A stretch of DNA of 54,240 nt, from the NCBI GenBank assembly GCA_024280855.1, contig JAJRPG010000095.1:1-54240 (forward strand). The letters run 5' to 3'. The stretch's first letter is position 1, and every line of letters starts with the position of its first letter. The stretch comes from Planctomycetota bacterium (lineage in GTDB: Bacteria > Planctomycetota > Phycisphaerae > UBA1845). The notes below the pieces were generated by a model. The model was not told the origin of the DNA. It was given only the letters and a program-made list of their open reading frames with translations, and made no database searches. A program made the position numbers and the translations under genes. This document shows positions 1-8,783 of the stretch, in pieces.

Positions 1-75
1 ACGGGGATTTAGCAATTGATCAAAATGGGCTTGAAAAAGTTCAAACGAATCGCGAGCCTGAGGTTTGGGCTTCAT
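1..75 (-). CDS. Transposase, N-terminal fragment cut by the window edge
   Basis: This is a partial open reading frame of 25 codons with an ATG at 75 and a GGAGG site a few bases upstream on the minus strand. It runs off the left edge with no stop. The residues resemble the start of IS5/IS1182-family transposases, which are DDE enzymes that move the element by cut and paste. The catalytic region lies outside the window, so family membership rests on the N-terminal pattern only. Confidence 0.5.
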   Translation of the reverse strand, partial: MKPKPQARDSFELFQAHFDQLLNPR

Positions 76-208
76 ACGGCCTCCATGCCGGGCAACTATT
101 GCAAGGTTTTCAGCCGCTATCCATAACAACCTTGCAAAGTATACCACAACCAAATGAACACTTCACGCTTTAATTGGAGGGTATATAGGGGTTTTCAGGG
201 ACGACGAC
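1..208 (-). mobile_element. Left-edge insertion sequence end, IS5/IS1182-like
   Basis: The minus strand from 75 to the window edge encodes the first 25 residues of a transposase, beginning MKPKPQARDSFELFQAHF, preceded by a GGAGG ribosome site. This N-terminus, with the LF.a..DQ.L pattern, is typical of IS5/IS1182-type transposases as I recall them. About 115 bases upstream lies GGGGTTTTCAGGGACGAC (188-205), a plausible terminal repeat, so the element would end near 208. Only this end is in the window; whether the element is intact cannot be judged. Confidence 0.55.
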
Positions 209-500
209 TTGCGTTCTAACTAGCGACCGAAACAGCACAACAATTATTTGAAAAAAACATGCCCTTCTCCATCTTAGCTCGATTTCAGTTGAGTAAGCGT
301 AATATGGCTAGAGATCCAGTCAATCCATAAGTCCTTTGTTAACAAGGAGTACGGAATAAACGGGATGGACAGGGTATTTCAGGGACGACCAAATATTGAT
401 ACCGGCGACCGATCACGAAGTGCGAAAATGTCGGCGAACCAATTCGATACTCAGCTGTCCATCATGCCCTGAAAAGTTTTCATTCTATATTTGCTTACAA
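209..500. other. Non-coding stretch left of the aromatic island, with repeat copies
   Basis: No gene is supported here. The stretch holds a second copy of the putative IS-end sequence (372-390, TTTCAGGGACGACC core, same orientation as 188-208) and, just before it, a 28-base segment that recurs near 36878. No terminator hairpin with a T-run is obvious downstream of the oxidoreductase beta gene, whose stop is at 501. Confidence 0.5.
347..374. repeat. Dispersed repeat, copy 1 (partner at 36878-36905)
   Basis: The segment begins GAGTACGGAATAAACGGGAT and continues with a GACAG-type tail. A copy with about two mismatches lies at 36878-36905 in the same orientation, in another intergenic region 36 kb away. 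Copy 1 runs directly into the IS-end-like sequence at 372-390, whereas copy 2 does not. It may be a scar of the same mobile element or a small intergenic repeat. Confidence 0.6.
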
Positions 501-1418
501 TTACACTTTATTATCATCTGCCGGAAAAGCACGCACGATTCTCTTTAGTTTTTGCCATCGAGCATCGATCAATTGCGTTAGCTCCTCAGCCAGGATCGAG
601 CCTTTTGTATATCGTCGCTGCCTTGTGATATACTCTTCGATTGATGTTTGATCTCTCTCCACGTTGATGCGATATCGATCACCGTCGTAAACTTCATAGA
701 GCGGAAACAATCCGCATCGTACCGCGTATCTGATTAAATCAACCCCGTCCTCTGGTTCTGATTTCCACCCCGTCGGACAAGGTGAGAGCATCAGCAGAAA
801 ACGAAATCCCTTGGTTTTTTTTGCGATTTCAAGCTTACGAATAAAATCTTCGCGATGGGCTACTGAAAGCGTCGCGGCATATGGAATATGATGAGCGGCC
901 ATAATGGCCATGATATCTTTTTTACGCTCGGACTTACCACTAGTCGTTGTAGAAGTAACTACACCTTCCGGTGTAGCGCTGCTACGTTGCCCACCAGTGT
1001 TTCCGTATATTTCGTTGTCGTAGCAAATATAGATAATGTCTTCGTTTCGTTCTGCCGCCGCTGAAAGCGTAGCTAAGCCAATGTCATAAGTGCCGCCATC
1101 CCCTGCCCAACAAACAGTGACATTCTCCTCTGTGTTCATAAGAGCTACCGAACGTAATCCCGTCGCCACCGCCGCCGCGCTGGCAAACGTCGTAGCTGCA
1201 ATTGGCACACTATAAGCAGACGTTGGAAAAGCGCCTGCGGTCACGATGCCACAACATGCAGGTATAGCCAGAATCGGTTTGGAGTCACGGAATACTTCGC
1301 TGAACCATTGCAAACCGATTGACATACCGCAGCCAGCGCAGTTCGTATTGCCCGCCCGTAAAACAGGATCGCAAGTGGTATCACAATTCGCATTCATGTT
1401 TAGTGGTACAACATTCAT
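501..1418 (-). CDS. 2-oxoacid:ferredoxin oxidoreductase, beta (TPP) subunit
   Basis: The protein has 305 residues and is the thiamine-diphosphate-binding subunit of a pyruvate/2-ketoacid:ferredoxin oxidoreductase. Visible signatures are the N-terminal NTNCAGCGM motif with Cys ligands for a [4Fe-4S] cluster, the TPP-binding segment GDGGTYDIGL, and CYDNEIYGNTGGQRS. Details of this last motif are closer to PorB/VorB than to typical KorB, so the substrate (pyruvate, 2-oxoglutarate or a branched 2-oxoacid) is open. The start ATG overlaps the stop of the alpha-subunit gene (ATGA at 1418-1415), which implies translational coupling. In this context the enzyme most likely supplies reduced ferredoxin for benzoyl-CoA reduction. 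Confidence 0.9.
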   Translation of the reverse strand: MNVVPLNMNANCDTTCDPVLRAGNTNCAGCGMSIGLQWFSEVFRDSKPILAIPACCGIVTAGAFPTSAYSVPIAATTFASAAAVATGLRSVALMNTEENVTVCWAGDGGTYDIGLATLSAAAERNEDIIYICYDNEIYGNTGGQRSSATPEGVVTSTTTSGKSERKKDIMAIMAAHHIPYAATLSVAHREDFIRKLEIAKKTKGFRFLLMLSPCPTGWKSEPEDGVDLIRYAVRCGLFPLYEVYDGDRYRINVERDQTSIEEYITRQRRYTKGSILAEELTQLIDARWQKLKRIVRAFPADDNKV

Positions 1419-2590
1419 CGACTTGCCACCTCTTTCCAGACCGGCTCCACCGATTTTGATCGGCTGATTAGATCGTCTACAATTTCATGGAGAATCTCAG
1501 GTGTCACATCGCCACCACCAAGACCGACAAGGTAATCCTGCACCATCGTATCAGGCTGATTACGCAAACTCGTTACTATCTCTTGCCAAAATATGCCGCC
1601 TGACCCCGGTGAATGATTGCGATCTAGTACACCGACTTTTGCGGTCTTGCCCACTGCAGACTCAAAAGCTTCTCTTGGAAAAGGTCTAAACGTCTTGGCT
1701 TTGATCATGCCAATTTTTTCGCCCGCTTCGCGACGACTTTCTACCACGCCTCGTAATGTTCGAGCCATCGAATTGCTGGCTACCAGGATAACATCTGCAT
1801 CTTCTGTATGTTCAGCACTAAGCAGACCGTGCGGACGACGTCCGAATATTTCTTCGAACTCTGAAATCGCCTCGGCTAATACCTCAGGTACTCGTTCCAT
1901 GGCTCGCTGAATTTCAATCCTGTGGTGTTCGGTTTCTTTAGGCCAAGTTAGCCCGCCGATCGTGGTAGGATGATCGGATCGTAAACGATGCGGTACTATG
2001 CAATGAGGTAAAAATCGATCCACGAGTTCTTGCTCTGGCAAATCAACACCCATTTGTGTATGCGAAGTTACGAAACCATCCATGGCGACCATAGCGGGCA
2101 GTAGAATTCTAGGGTCTTCAGCTACACGGAATGCGAGTAGAATAGTATCAACCAAATCCTGATGTGATTCCGTATAGAATTGAAGCCAAGGCGCATCACG
2201 CAACATCAAACTGTCGCCTTGATCCACCCATATATTCCAAGGAGGCCCTAACGTACGATTGACAGCAATCATGACGATAGGAAGCCGGTAGTACCCAGCG
2301 GCAAAAACGTTTTCCGTCATGTACGCCAATCCATTGGACGAACTTGCCGTAACAGATCGCGCACCGGCCAGCGATCCACCCATGCAAACAGCCATCGCGC
2401 TGTGCTCTGATTCCACCGGAACCACACGGCCCTTGGTAAACTCGTATGCGCGTAGAAATTCAATAATCTCGGTTTGTGGCGTGATAGGATACGCGCCGCA
2501 GATACAACCCCGCGCCTCTCGATTAGCCTCGCCTGCGACTGCCAACGTATGGCCCGCGGCCTGATTGCCTGATACAAGCTTACGTGCCAT
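1415..2590 (-). CDS. 2-oxoacid:ferredoxin oxidoreductase, alpha subunit
   Basis: The protein has 391 residues and is the alpha subunit of the 2-oxoacid oxidoreductase. The AYPITPQTEIIEF motif near residue 35 and the SSNGLAYMTE segment are standard for PorA/KorA pyrimidine-binding domains. Domain II and the C-terminal transketolase-like domain follow (KAKTFRPFP, VGVLDRN). An ATG with GGAG seven bases upstream sets the start. It lies between the fused gamma/flavoprotein gene (60 bases upstream) and the beta gene (4-base overlap), so the three form one transcription unit. The Azoarcus evansii 2-oxoglutarate:NADP oxidoreductase is a functional precedent for such an enzyme in aromatic catabolism, but substrate choice cannot be read from this sequence. 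Confidence 0.9.
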   Translation of the reverse strand: MARKLVSGNQAAGHTLAVAGEANREARGCICGAYPITPQTEIIEFLRAYEFTKGRVVPVESEHSAMAVCMGGSLAGARSVTASSSNGLAYMTENVFAAGYYRLPIVMIAVNRTLGPPWNIWVDQGDSLMLRDAPWLQFYTESHQDLVDTILLAFRVAEDPRILLPAMVAMDGFVTSHTQMGVDLPEQELVDRFLPHCIVPHRLRSDHPTTIGGLTWPKETEHHRIEIQRAMERVPEVLAEAISEFEEIFGRRPHGLLSAEHTEDADVILVASNSMARTLRGVVESRREAGEKIGMIKAKTFRPFPREAFESAVGKTAKVGVLDRNHSPGSGGIFWQEIVTSLRNQPDTMVQDYLVGLGGGDVTPEILHEIVDDLISRSKSVEPVWKEVASR

Positions 2591-2649
2591 GAATCATCTC
2601 CGAATTCTCTTTACCCTCATGCCCATAACCATTTGATCTGATAACGATA

Positions 2650-4866
2650 TCACAGTTCTGACATATAGATAACACCGCGTGGACACTGTGTGGAACACAA
2701 TCCACAACCCTTGCAATAACTGTAATCAAATCGATATTCGCCGCCCTCTTTATAAACGATGCCTTCCGGACAATAATCCATACACCGATTACAACTGTTA
2801 CAGGTTCCGCAATTAAAACATCGCTGCGCTTCCATCGCTGCTTGGGAGACGCCCGGAAGATCCCTTAATCCAAGTTTTGTTTCTGCAAAACTAGATCGAC
2901 GTTTGTTCATGGGAATCTCAACCGGCTTTGCTTGTACGCTGCAATTGAACAAATTCATATGTATAACATTTGGTTCGGCTACGGGGTTGGTGGTTGAAGG
3001 TGTGCCAGTGTCCCCACTGAGCGTCTGATGAATATGCAACGCCGCTTTATGGCCACTACCAATAGCCGCACTAACTGTACCATCATTACCTGCGAAATCG
3101 CCACCGGAAAAAATGGGCGCTCCGAAAAGACCAACCAACGTATCGCCATCTTTTAGTTCCGCACCCTCAGGTAAAATTGAAAGATCGTGTGATTGACCAA
3201 GTGCTAAAATCACCCGATCACATGGCATCTCGAAGAATGCGTCATCCGTCGTCTCGGGTATAGGCCTTGGTCGACCGGATTCGTCAGGTTCACCAAGTCG
3301 CATTCGTTGACACAACAAACCAACACCAGACCCCATAGGTGTGATTCTTATAGGAGAAACTAACTCCTCTATAATCACGCCTTCTTCCAAGGCCTCTGCG
3401 ATTTCTTCTGAGATTGCTGGCATATCATCACGTGTACGGCGGTAAATGACACGAACACTTTTCGCCCCAAGACGTTGCGCGGTTCGTGAAGCGTCCATGG
3501 CTGTATTGCCACCACCGACCACAATAACACGCTCATCATCACACCGTTCCTCACCCAGTCTGGCACGGTCCAAAAATTCGATTCCCTCTTGAACCGCGTC
3601 ATTGGCCTCTGTACCAAGGTCAGCAGTTCGAATATTTTGAAGACCAGTTCCCACGAATAACGCCGCAAACTCATGGGAAAGTTCCAGGAGTTTCTTGCGA
3701 TCAATTTTGCAGCCTGTGATGGCCTCAACACCATGGTCGAGGATGTGGGAAATTTCATAGTCCAAAATATCAGGTGGCAGTCTGTAGGCGGGAATGCCTG
3801 TCCGCATCACGCCGCCAAGCTGTTTACCAGCTTCGAAAATAGTCACGCGATAGCCCTGCTTCGCAAGTTGATATGCCGCACTTAAACCAGCAGGACCAGA
3901 ACCAATCACAGCAATACGCTCAGACCGCCAAGGCGTGGTCGCCACCGGCCATTCACCATGCTCTGCCGCGTATCGCTCCAAATCTCTGATGTTGACGGAT
4001 TCATCCAATTCCGAACGATTGCAAGCCTCCATACATGGAGCCGGACATACACGCCCACACACACCGGGCAAGGGTGAAGTTTCTAAAAGGATCTCAAGTG
4101 CCCGTGAATAATTCTTCTTCCCGACGGCCTCGACAAACGCGCGTACATCATTACCAGCCGGACATCCATCGTTACACGGCGGTGTCAGTTGCCTGCGTTC
4201 AGGTTGCTGAGTCGCCCACGAGCCGGTCTTGATCTTCGGAGGTAATCCTTGATCTTCGTCGAGTAGACCAGCTATTTTCTGTCTAACTTGAGGTGTAGGT
4301 ATTTCTGTAACATGGCCCGAAAGCTTTACTTTCCGCACTTGCTGAAAGGCTTGCCTGGCGGACGTCACATTAGGCTCACCAAAACGTAGCTCAGCTAAAG
4401 AAGCTTCAATTTCTTCCAATGTTATACCAAAAACCTCCCCAATCGCGCCAAGCATGGTGGTATTGACGATGGGAACCGAGCGCGTTCCCAACTTGTGCGA
4501 TACCGCCAGCGATGTCGCATCCACTGTCGCCACCTGCCTACCAGGAAATAATTCAGCAAAATCTTCAGGAGCCTGGGGGGTATTGAGCACAATCCAACCG
4601 GATGACTTAGCCCCAACAGCGATACCAGGTGAGATAAGTGTACGATCGAGAACGATGACATGGTCGGGACACTTAATCTGATTATGGTTAGTGATTTCTT
4701 CGTCATCAATACGCACGAACGCTTGTAACGGTGCGCCCGAACGCTCAGCCGCATAAACCCCAAACGCTTGCACATCCTTGCCTTGAAGAAAGTAAGATGT
4801 AGCGATCAGTTTGGCGAGAGTCACGCCGCCTTGGCCACCACGACCGCAAATCGTTACTTCAGTCAT
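2650..4866 (-). CDS. Fused gamma subunit, GltD-like NAD(P)H flavoprotein and 2[4Fe-4S] ferredoxin
   Basis: The product is about 738 residues and has three parts. Residues 1-180 form a PorC-type gamma domain (ICGRGGQGGVTLAKL). Residues ~210-650 are a GltD-like flavoprotein: a Cys-rich N-terminal FeS segment (CNDGCPAGNDV, GVCGRVCPAPC), an FAD motif (VIGSGPAGLSAA) and an NAD(P) motif (VVGGGNTAMDAS). The last ~60 residues carry ferredoxin Cys motifs (CGTCNSCNRCMDYCP and CKGCGLCSTQCP). Such an architecture can pass electrons between 2-oxoacid oxidation, ferredoxin and NAD(P). The ATG at 4866 with GGGGA upstream is preferred over an in-frame TTG at 4899. Its place upstream of the alpha and beta genes makes it the electron-exit subunit of the same complex. 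Confidence 0.88.
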   Translation of the reverse strand: MTEVTICGRGGQGGVTLAKLIATSYFLQGKDVQAFGVYAAERSGAPLQAFVRIDDEEITNHNQIKCPDHVIVLDRTLISPGIAVGAKSSGWIVLNTPQAPEDFAELFPGRQVATVDATSLAVSHKLGTRSVPIVNTTMLGAIGEVFGITLEEIEASLAELRFGEPNVTSARQAFQQVRKVKLSGHVTEIPTPQVRQKIAGLLDEDQGLPPKIKTGSWATQQPERRQLTPPCNDGCPAGNDVRAFVEAVGKKNYSRALEILLETSPLPGVCGRVCPAPCMEACNRSELDESVNIRDLERYAAEHGEWPVATTPWRSERIAVIGSGPAGLSAAYQLAKQGYRVTIFEAGKQLGGVMRTGIPAYRLPPDILDYEISHILDHGVEAITGCKIDRKKLLELSHEFAALFVGTGLQNIRTADLGTEANDAVQEGIEFLDRARLGEERCDDERVIVVGGGNTAMDASRTAQRLGAKSVRVIYRRTRDDMPAISEEIAEALEEGVIIEELVSPIRITPMGSGVGLLCQRMRLGEPDESGRPRPIPETTDDAFFEMPCDRVILALGQSHDLSILPEGAELKDGDTLVGLFGAPIFSGGDFAGNDGTVSAAIGSGHKAALHIHQTLSGDTGTPSTTNPVAEPNVIHMNLFNCSVQAKPVEIPMNKRRSSFAETKLGLRDLPGVSQAAMEAQRCFNCGTCNSCNRCMDYCPEGIVYKEGGEYRFDYSYCKGCGLCSTQCPRGVIYMSEL

Positions 4867-4944
4867 CGACGAATCCCCAATACTGTTAAGGCCCTCCAAT
4901 CTATTTCTTCAACTACCTATCATGTAGCGTGCCTAAATAAGCAT

Positions 4945-7869
4945 TTATACTGTCTCCAGTGTCTCGGCGGCTGCTGTTTTTTTCTCGCGCAAGGCTTTGA
5001 GAACTTTTTCAGGAGTGATCGGAAGGTCTTTTAGCCACACACCGGTCGCATTAGCAATCGCATGGGCGACCGCACCAAGAACGGGAAGTGTACTACCCTC
5101 GCCGATTTCTTTCGCTCCAAAAGGACCACGTGGCTCATACGAATCTACCAAGCCGCTAAATATTTCAGGGGCGTCCATAATGGACATCATCAAGTAGCCA
5201 TGCAAATTTGGATTCAGCAACAGACCTTTCTCATCAAATTGCACGTCTTCATAAATCGTCTCACTCGCCCCCATCGCTACGGCGCCCTCTACCTGACCAT
5301 GCACCGCTTGTGGATTGATCGCTGTCCCGCAATCATGATAATCCGTGAAGCGGTCAATCTTGATTTTCCCCGTCTCCAAATCAACACTAACTTCGCAGAT
5401 AGCTGTGCCAAATGAATATGCGGGACTGGTTCCAACGGTTGACCCTTTATAGTCCCCGCCCAAACCATCCGGCGGCTTGTAGCAACCAGTACCCACCAGC
5501 GGGCCATTCTCATTAAAATATTTACGGGCCGCTTCTTCCCACGGAAGCGATCGCGATTCATCGCCTTGCACGAAAATTTTAGCGTCTTGAGCTACCAACG
5601 ATGCTTCATCACAATCGAGTAACGCAGCAGCATAAGGCCTCATTTTATCAAATACCGCCGTACCCGCCCGCGACACGGCAAAACCAGCCATGAGCGTCAC
5701 GCGCGATGAATAAGCGCCTAAGTCCAGTGGCGAGATGTCACTATCTTCACTGCGAATGCGCATGCGACCCATCGGAATACCCAGCGATTGGGCACACATT
5801 TGCGTCAATACCGTGTCACTTCCCTGACCGATTTCAGCAGCTCCGATGAGTAAGACCGCAGCCATACCATCTTCCGAAATTTTCACGATGGCATTGGAAT
5901 GTGGAAAGATAGATTTCTTCACGAAAGGCTCACGTGACTTTTCGTGAGATTGCTGGACCTGACCACGATAAATGCAATAACCCGCACCAGAAACAAAACC
6001 GCCGCTCGCAATTCCAATCCCTTTCCCTTTGGGCAATTTACCCCACTTGTTATCCCATTCGGATTTCTTGGCAGCCGCTTCAAGCGTAGCTCTAAATTCG
6101 CAGCTACTCACATCCATCTCATTGATAGTCATAGTATCAGCTGAGATGGCATTTCGCCGACGGATTTCGACAGGATCGATATTCAAATCGTCAGCAATCA
6201 TGTTGAACAAACATTCAAACGCGAATCGAGGTTGCGGAACACCATGACCACGCATCGCACCACAGGCTGGCTTATTGGTCATGACACGATAGCCATCATA
6301 TTTGTAAGCAGGAATTTTATATAGCGTCGGAATAACGCTGCCAGCATAGTACGCAGTCGCGACACCGAACGATGAATAAGCCCCACCGTCTAAATATATT
6401 TTGCTTGAAAATGCTTGAATACGCCCTTCTTCGTCTACTCCTAATTTGAAGTGCATATGCTGTTTGTGACGCCCTCTACCATGATGGAACATCTCTTCGC
6501 GCGTATAAACCATTTTCACGGGACGACCGAGCCTTCGACTAAACAGCGCAGCACAAATATCCAGCGGCGTGGTTTCCGCCTTACCTCCGAATCCACCACC
6601 CACCGTTGGCCGAATCACACGAATCTTGCCAAGTGGCATATGCAACACATGCGCCATCATATACTGCACGTAATGTGGCACTTGAGTTGAGGTATACAAA
6701 ACCAACGTGCCATCTGCATCCCAAGTGGCTATAGAAGCATGGGGTTCCATGGGACATTGGTAAATCGAATTGCCCGTAAACACCTCTTCACGAATATGAG
6801 CCGACTTAGCGAATCCCCCCTCCACATCGCCGAATTCTTGATCCACGTGGGTATTTATGTTTCGCTTATATCTTTCGTGAACCAGCGGCGCCCCCTCAGC
6901 CATCGCCTCCATCGGATCAAGCACGACAGGCAGCTCTTCATATTCAACTTCGATTAATGCAATAGCTTTTTCAGCCGTTTTTTCATCTATCGCCGCCACA
7001 GCTGCGACCTCATCTCCGTGATGGCGGACTTTGTCCTTAGCCAAAATATTTTCGTCGTATCTTGGTGGTGACACGCCATATTGCGTATCAGGAACATCGT
7101 CAGCGGTAAGAATATCTAACACGCCAGGCAATGCCCGCGCCTTGGAAGTATCAATTTTCTTTATACGTCCGTGCGCGATTGGCGAGCCAAGAATCTTCGC
7201 ATACACCATGTTCGGCAGAGAAATATCAGCCGTGTATATAGCTCGACCGGTCACTTTATCGACCGCATCGATGCGTGGAACAGAAACACCTACAGCACCT
7301 GGTTTATCACCAAAATGCAAACTCGACACCGCCCCATTTGCCCCTCGAGTAATAGCCGATGCAGACTTTTGCGTATCGTCATCGCGTTTGGCACAAGTTC
7401 CATCATCACGATAGTTATTGCATCGCTCAACCGCGCGCAGGATTCCTGTATACCCCGTACACCGACAGAGGTTTCCAGATAGTGCTGATTTGATTTCGTC
7501 TTTCGAGGGTTCGGGATTGTTTGCTAATAGCGCTGTCGATGATAACACCATACCAGGTGTGCAATAGCCACATTGAATGCCGCCTTCTTGCACAAAAGAT
7601 TTCTGTATCGGCGTCAGCTCGCCATGCTGAGCGATCCCCTCGATAGTGGTAATCGATTTCCCTTCCATTTCGATCGCCAGTAACAGGCAGCTATTCATCG
7701 TTTGCCCATCGACCATAACTAAACAAGCACCGCAATCCCCCACGTTGCAGCCCTTTTTAGTCCCCGTCAGACCGATCTTATCCCTCAGCACATCCAATAG
7801 CGTTTCACTTGCGTTAACCGCTACTTGATAAGGCTGGTCATTAATCGTTAATGTGCGCGATGACATCAT
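4945..7869 (-). CDS. Molybdenum hydroxylase, fused [2Fe-2S] and Mo-binding subunits (4-hydroxybenzoyl-CoA reductase-like)
   Basis: The protein has 974 residues in the xanthine oxidase family. Residues 1-150 are the small FeS subunit, with plant-type [2Fe-2S] cysteines at 41, 46, 49 and 61 and a second set at 100, 103, 135 and 137 (CGYC, CRC). After a linker follows the Mo subunit from about residue 190: VGGGFGGKAE, AMRGHGVPQ and the C-terminal GPFGAKEIGEGST, which holds the expected active-site Glu. In 4-hydroxybenzoyl-CoA reductase of Thauera these are separate polypeptides (HcrC and HcrA); here they are one. The ATG at 7869 overlaps the FAD-subunit stop (ATGA). The island suggests an aromatic CoA ester as substrate, possibly dehydroxylation of 4-hydroxybenzoyl-CoA, but the FAD partner lacks a hallmark of that enzyme, so an oxidative hydroxylase is also possible. 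Confidence 0.85.
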   Translation of the reverse strand: MMSSRTLTINDQPYQVAVNASETLLDVLRDKIGLTGTKKGCNVGDCGACLVMVDGQTMNSCLLLAIEMEGKSITTIEGIAQHGELTPIQKSFVQEGGIQCGYCTPGMVLSSTALLANNPEPSKDEIKSALSGNLCRCTGYTGILRAVERCNNYRDDGTCAKRDDDTQKSASAITRGANGAVSSLHFGDKPGAVGVSVPRIDAVDKVTGRAIYTADISLPNMVYAKILGSPIAHGRIKKIDTSKARALPGVLDILTADDVPDTQYGVSPPRYDENILAKDKVRHHGDEVAAVAAIDEKTAEKAIALIEVEYEELPVVLDPMEAMAEGAPLVHERYKRNINTHVDQEFGDVEGGFAKSAHIREEVFTGNSIYQCPMEPHASIATWDADGTLVLYTSTQVPHYVQYMMAHVLHMPLGKIRVIRPTVGGGFGGKAETTPLDICAALFSRRLGRPVKMVYTREEMFHHGRGRHKQHMHFKLGVDEEGRIQAFSSKIYLDGGAYSSFGVATAYYAGSVIPTLYKIPAYKYDGYRVMTNKPACGAMRGHGVPQPRFAFECLFNMIADDLNIDPVEIRRRNAISADTMTINEMDVSSCEFRATLEAAAKKSEWDNKWGKLPKGKGIGIASGGFVSGAGYCIYRGQVQQSHEKSREPFVKKSIFPHSNAIVKISEDGMAAVLLIGAAEIGQGSDTVLTQMCAQSLGIPMGRMRIRSEDSDISPLDLGAYSSRVTLMAGFAVSRAGTAVFDKMRPYAAALLDCDEASLVAQDAKIFVQGDESRSLPWEEAARKYFNENGPLVGTGCYKPPDGLGGDYKGSTVGTSPAYSFGTAICEVSVDLETGKIKIDRFTDYHDCGTAINPQAVHGQVEGAVAMGASETIYEDVQFDEKGLLLNPNLHGYLMMSIMDAPEIFSGLVDSYEPRGPFGAKEIGEGSTLPVLGAVAHAIANATGVWLKDLPITPEKVLKALREKKTAAAETLETV

Positions 7870-8744
7870 GATTTCACACGCTGGGCCCGCGCCCATGCCG
7901 ATTGCAATGCACGCTTGGTTAACACACCCACAATCTCACGTCGAAACGCTGCTGAACCCCGAACGTCATCAATAGGGTTACAATCAGCCATCGCTATACT
8001 GGCAACCTTCGTGCCAATCTCATCATCAAGCATATGTCCGACCATGGTATTCTCTGCATCCTCAACAAGCTTAGGCGTAGGAGAAACCGCGCCTAACACT
8101 AAACGAGTCGATTCAATTTCTCCGCGTTTACTAAATCGCAAATTGGCAGCCACACCTGCAACAGCTATAGAATTTCCATCTCGTAGTGAAAACCGTTCAT
8201 ACGCAGCTCCAGAGCCGGTACGCGGCGTGGGAACAATAATCGACGTGACGACTTCGCCAGGCAACAGCGTCGTCTTGCGCACATGGATAAAGAAAGAAGA
8301 CAGCGGTATCTTTCTTTCATTTTTCGAAGACTTAACCACGACTGAGGCATTCAATGCCATAAGAATAGGAGGCAAGTCCGCACATGGAACCGCGCTAACA
8401 ATATTCCCACCAACGGTCGCCGCGTTGCGAACCTGTGGGGCAGCCATGCGACTCGTTGCATCAATAAGCGAAGGAAACTGCTCGCGTACCAGAGAAGAAC
8501 CATTTAATTGAGTTATCGTCGCCAACGATCCAATACAAAGACCACTTTCGTCCAGCGAAATGTGTTTCAAAGAGTCAATTTTCTTGATAGAAATCAAAGA
8601 CGATGCACTAACCCGCCCAGCCTTGAGGTCGACAAGTAAATCCGTCCCTCCTGCCAAAATCTTCGCGCTGGCATAACGAGATGACAAGTCAAACAATTCG
8701 TCTATCGTTCGAGCTTCATATAGTTCAATATCTGGCACATACAC
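7866..8744 (-). CDS. FAD-binding subunit of the molybdenum hydroxylase (CoxM/HcrB-like)
   Basis: The protein has 292 residues and a CoxM-type fold. Visible signs are the FAD-binding ILAGGTDLLVDLK near residue 31 and the second FAD motif AATVGGNIVSAVPCADLPP, followed by a C-terminal CO-dehydrogenase flavoprotein domain. The start is GTG with AGAGGAAA eight bases upstream. Only three cysteines are present and no insertion is seen. HcrB of Thauera aromatica carries an extra loop with four cysteines for an additional [4Fe-4S] cluster, believed to help run the reaction reductively. Its absence argues against a standard HcrB. The gene ends in a 4-base overlap with the fused FeS/Mo gene. Confidence 0.85.
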   Translation of the reverse strand: MYVPDIELYEARTIDELFDLSSRYASAKILAGGTDLLVDLKAGRVSASSLISIKKIDSLKHISLDESGLCIGSLATITQLNGSSLVREQFPSLIDATSRMAAPQVRNAATVGGNIVSAVPCADLPPILMALNASVVVKSSKNERKIPLSSFFIHVRKTTLLPGEVVTSIIVPTPRTGSGAAYERFSLRDGNSIAVAGVAANLRFSKRGEIESTRLVLGAVSPTPKLVEDAENTMVGHMLDDEIGTKVASIAMADCNPIDDVRGSAAFRREIVGVLTKRALQSAWARAQRVKS

Positions 8745-8783
8745 GGTGATATTTCCTCTTCATAAGTCACGCACATCCGCTAA

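Noticed and set aside
7866-8744. Naming the molybdoenzyme subunits hcrA, hcrB and hcrC outright
   Set aside because: The FAD subunit lacks the extra FeS insert expected in HcrB, so the reductive function cannot be taken as shown.
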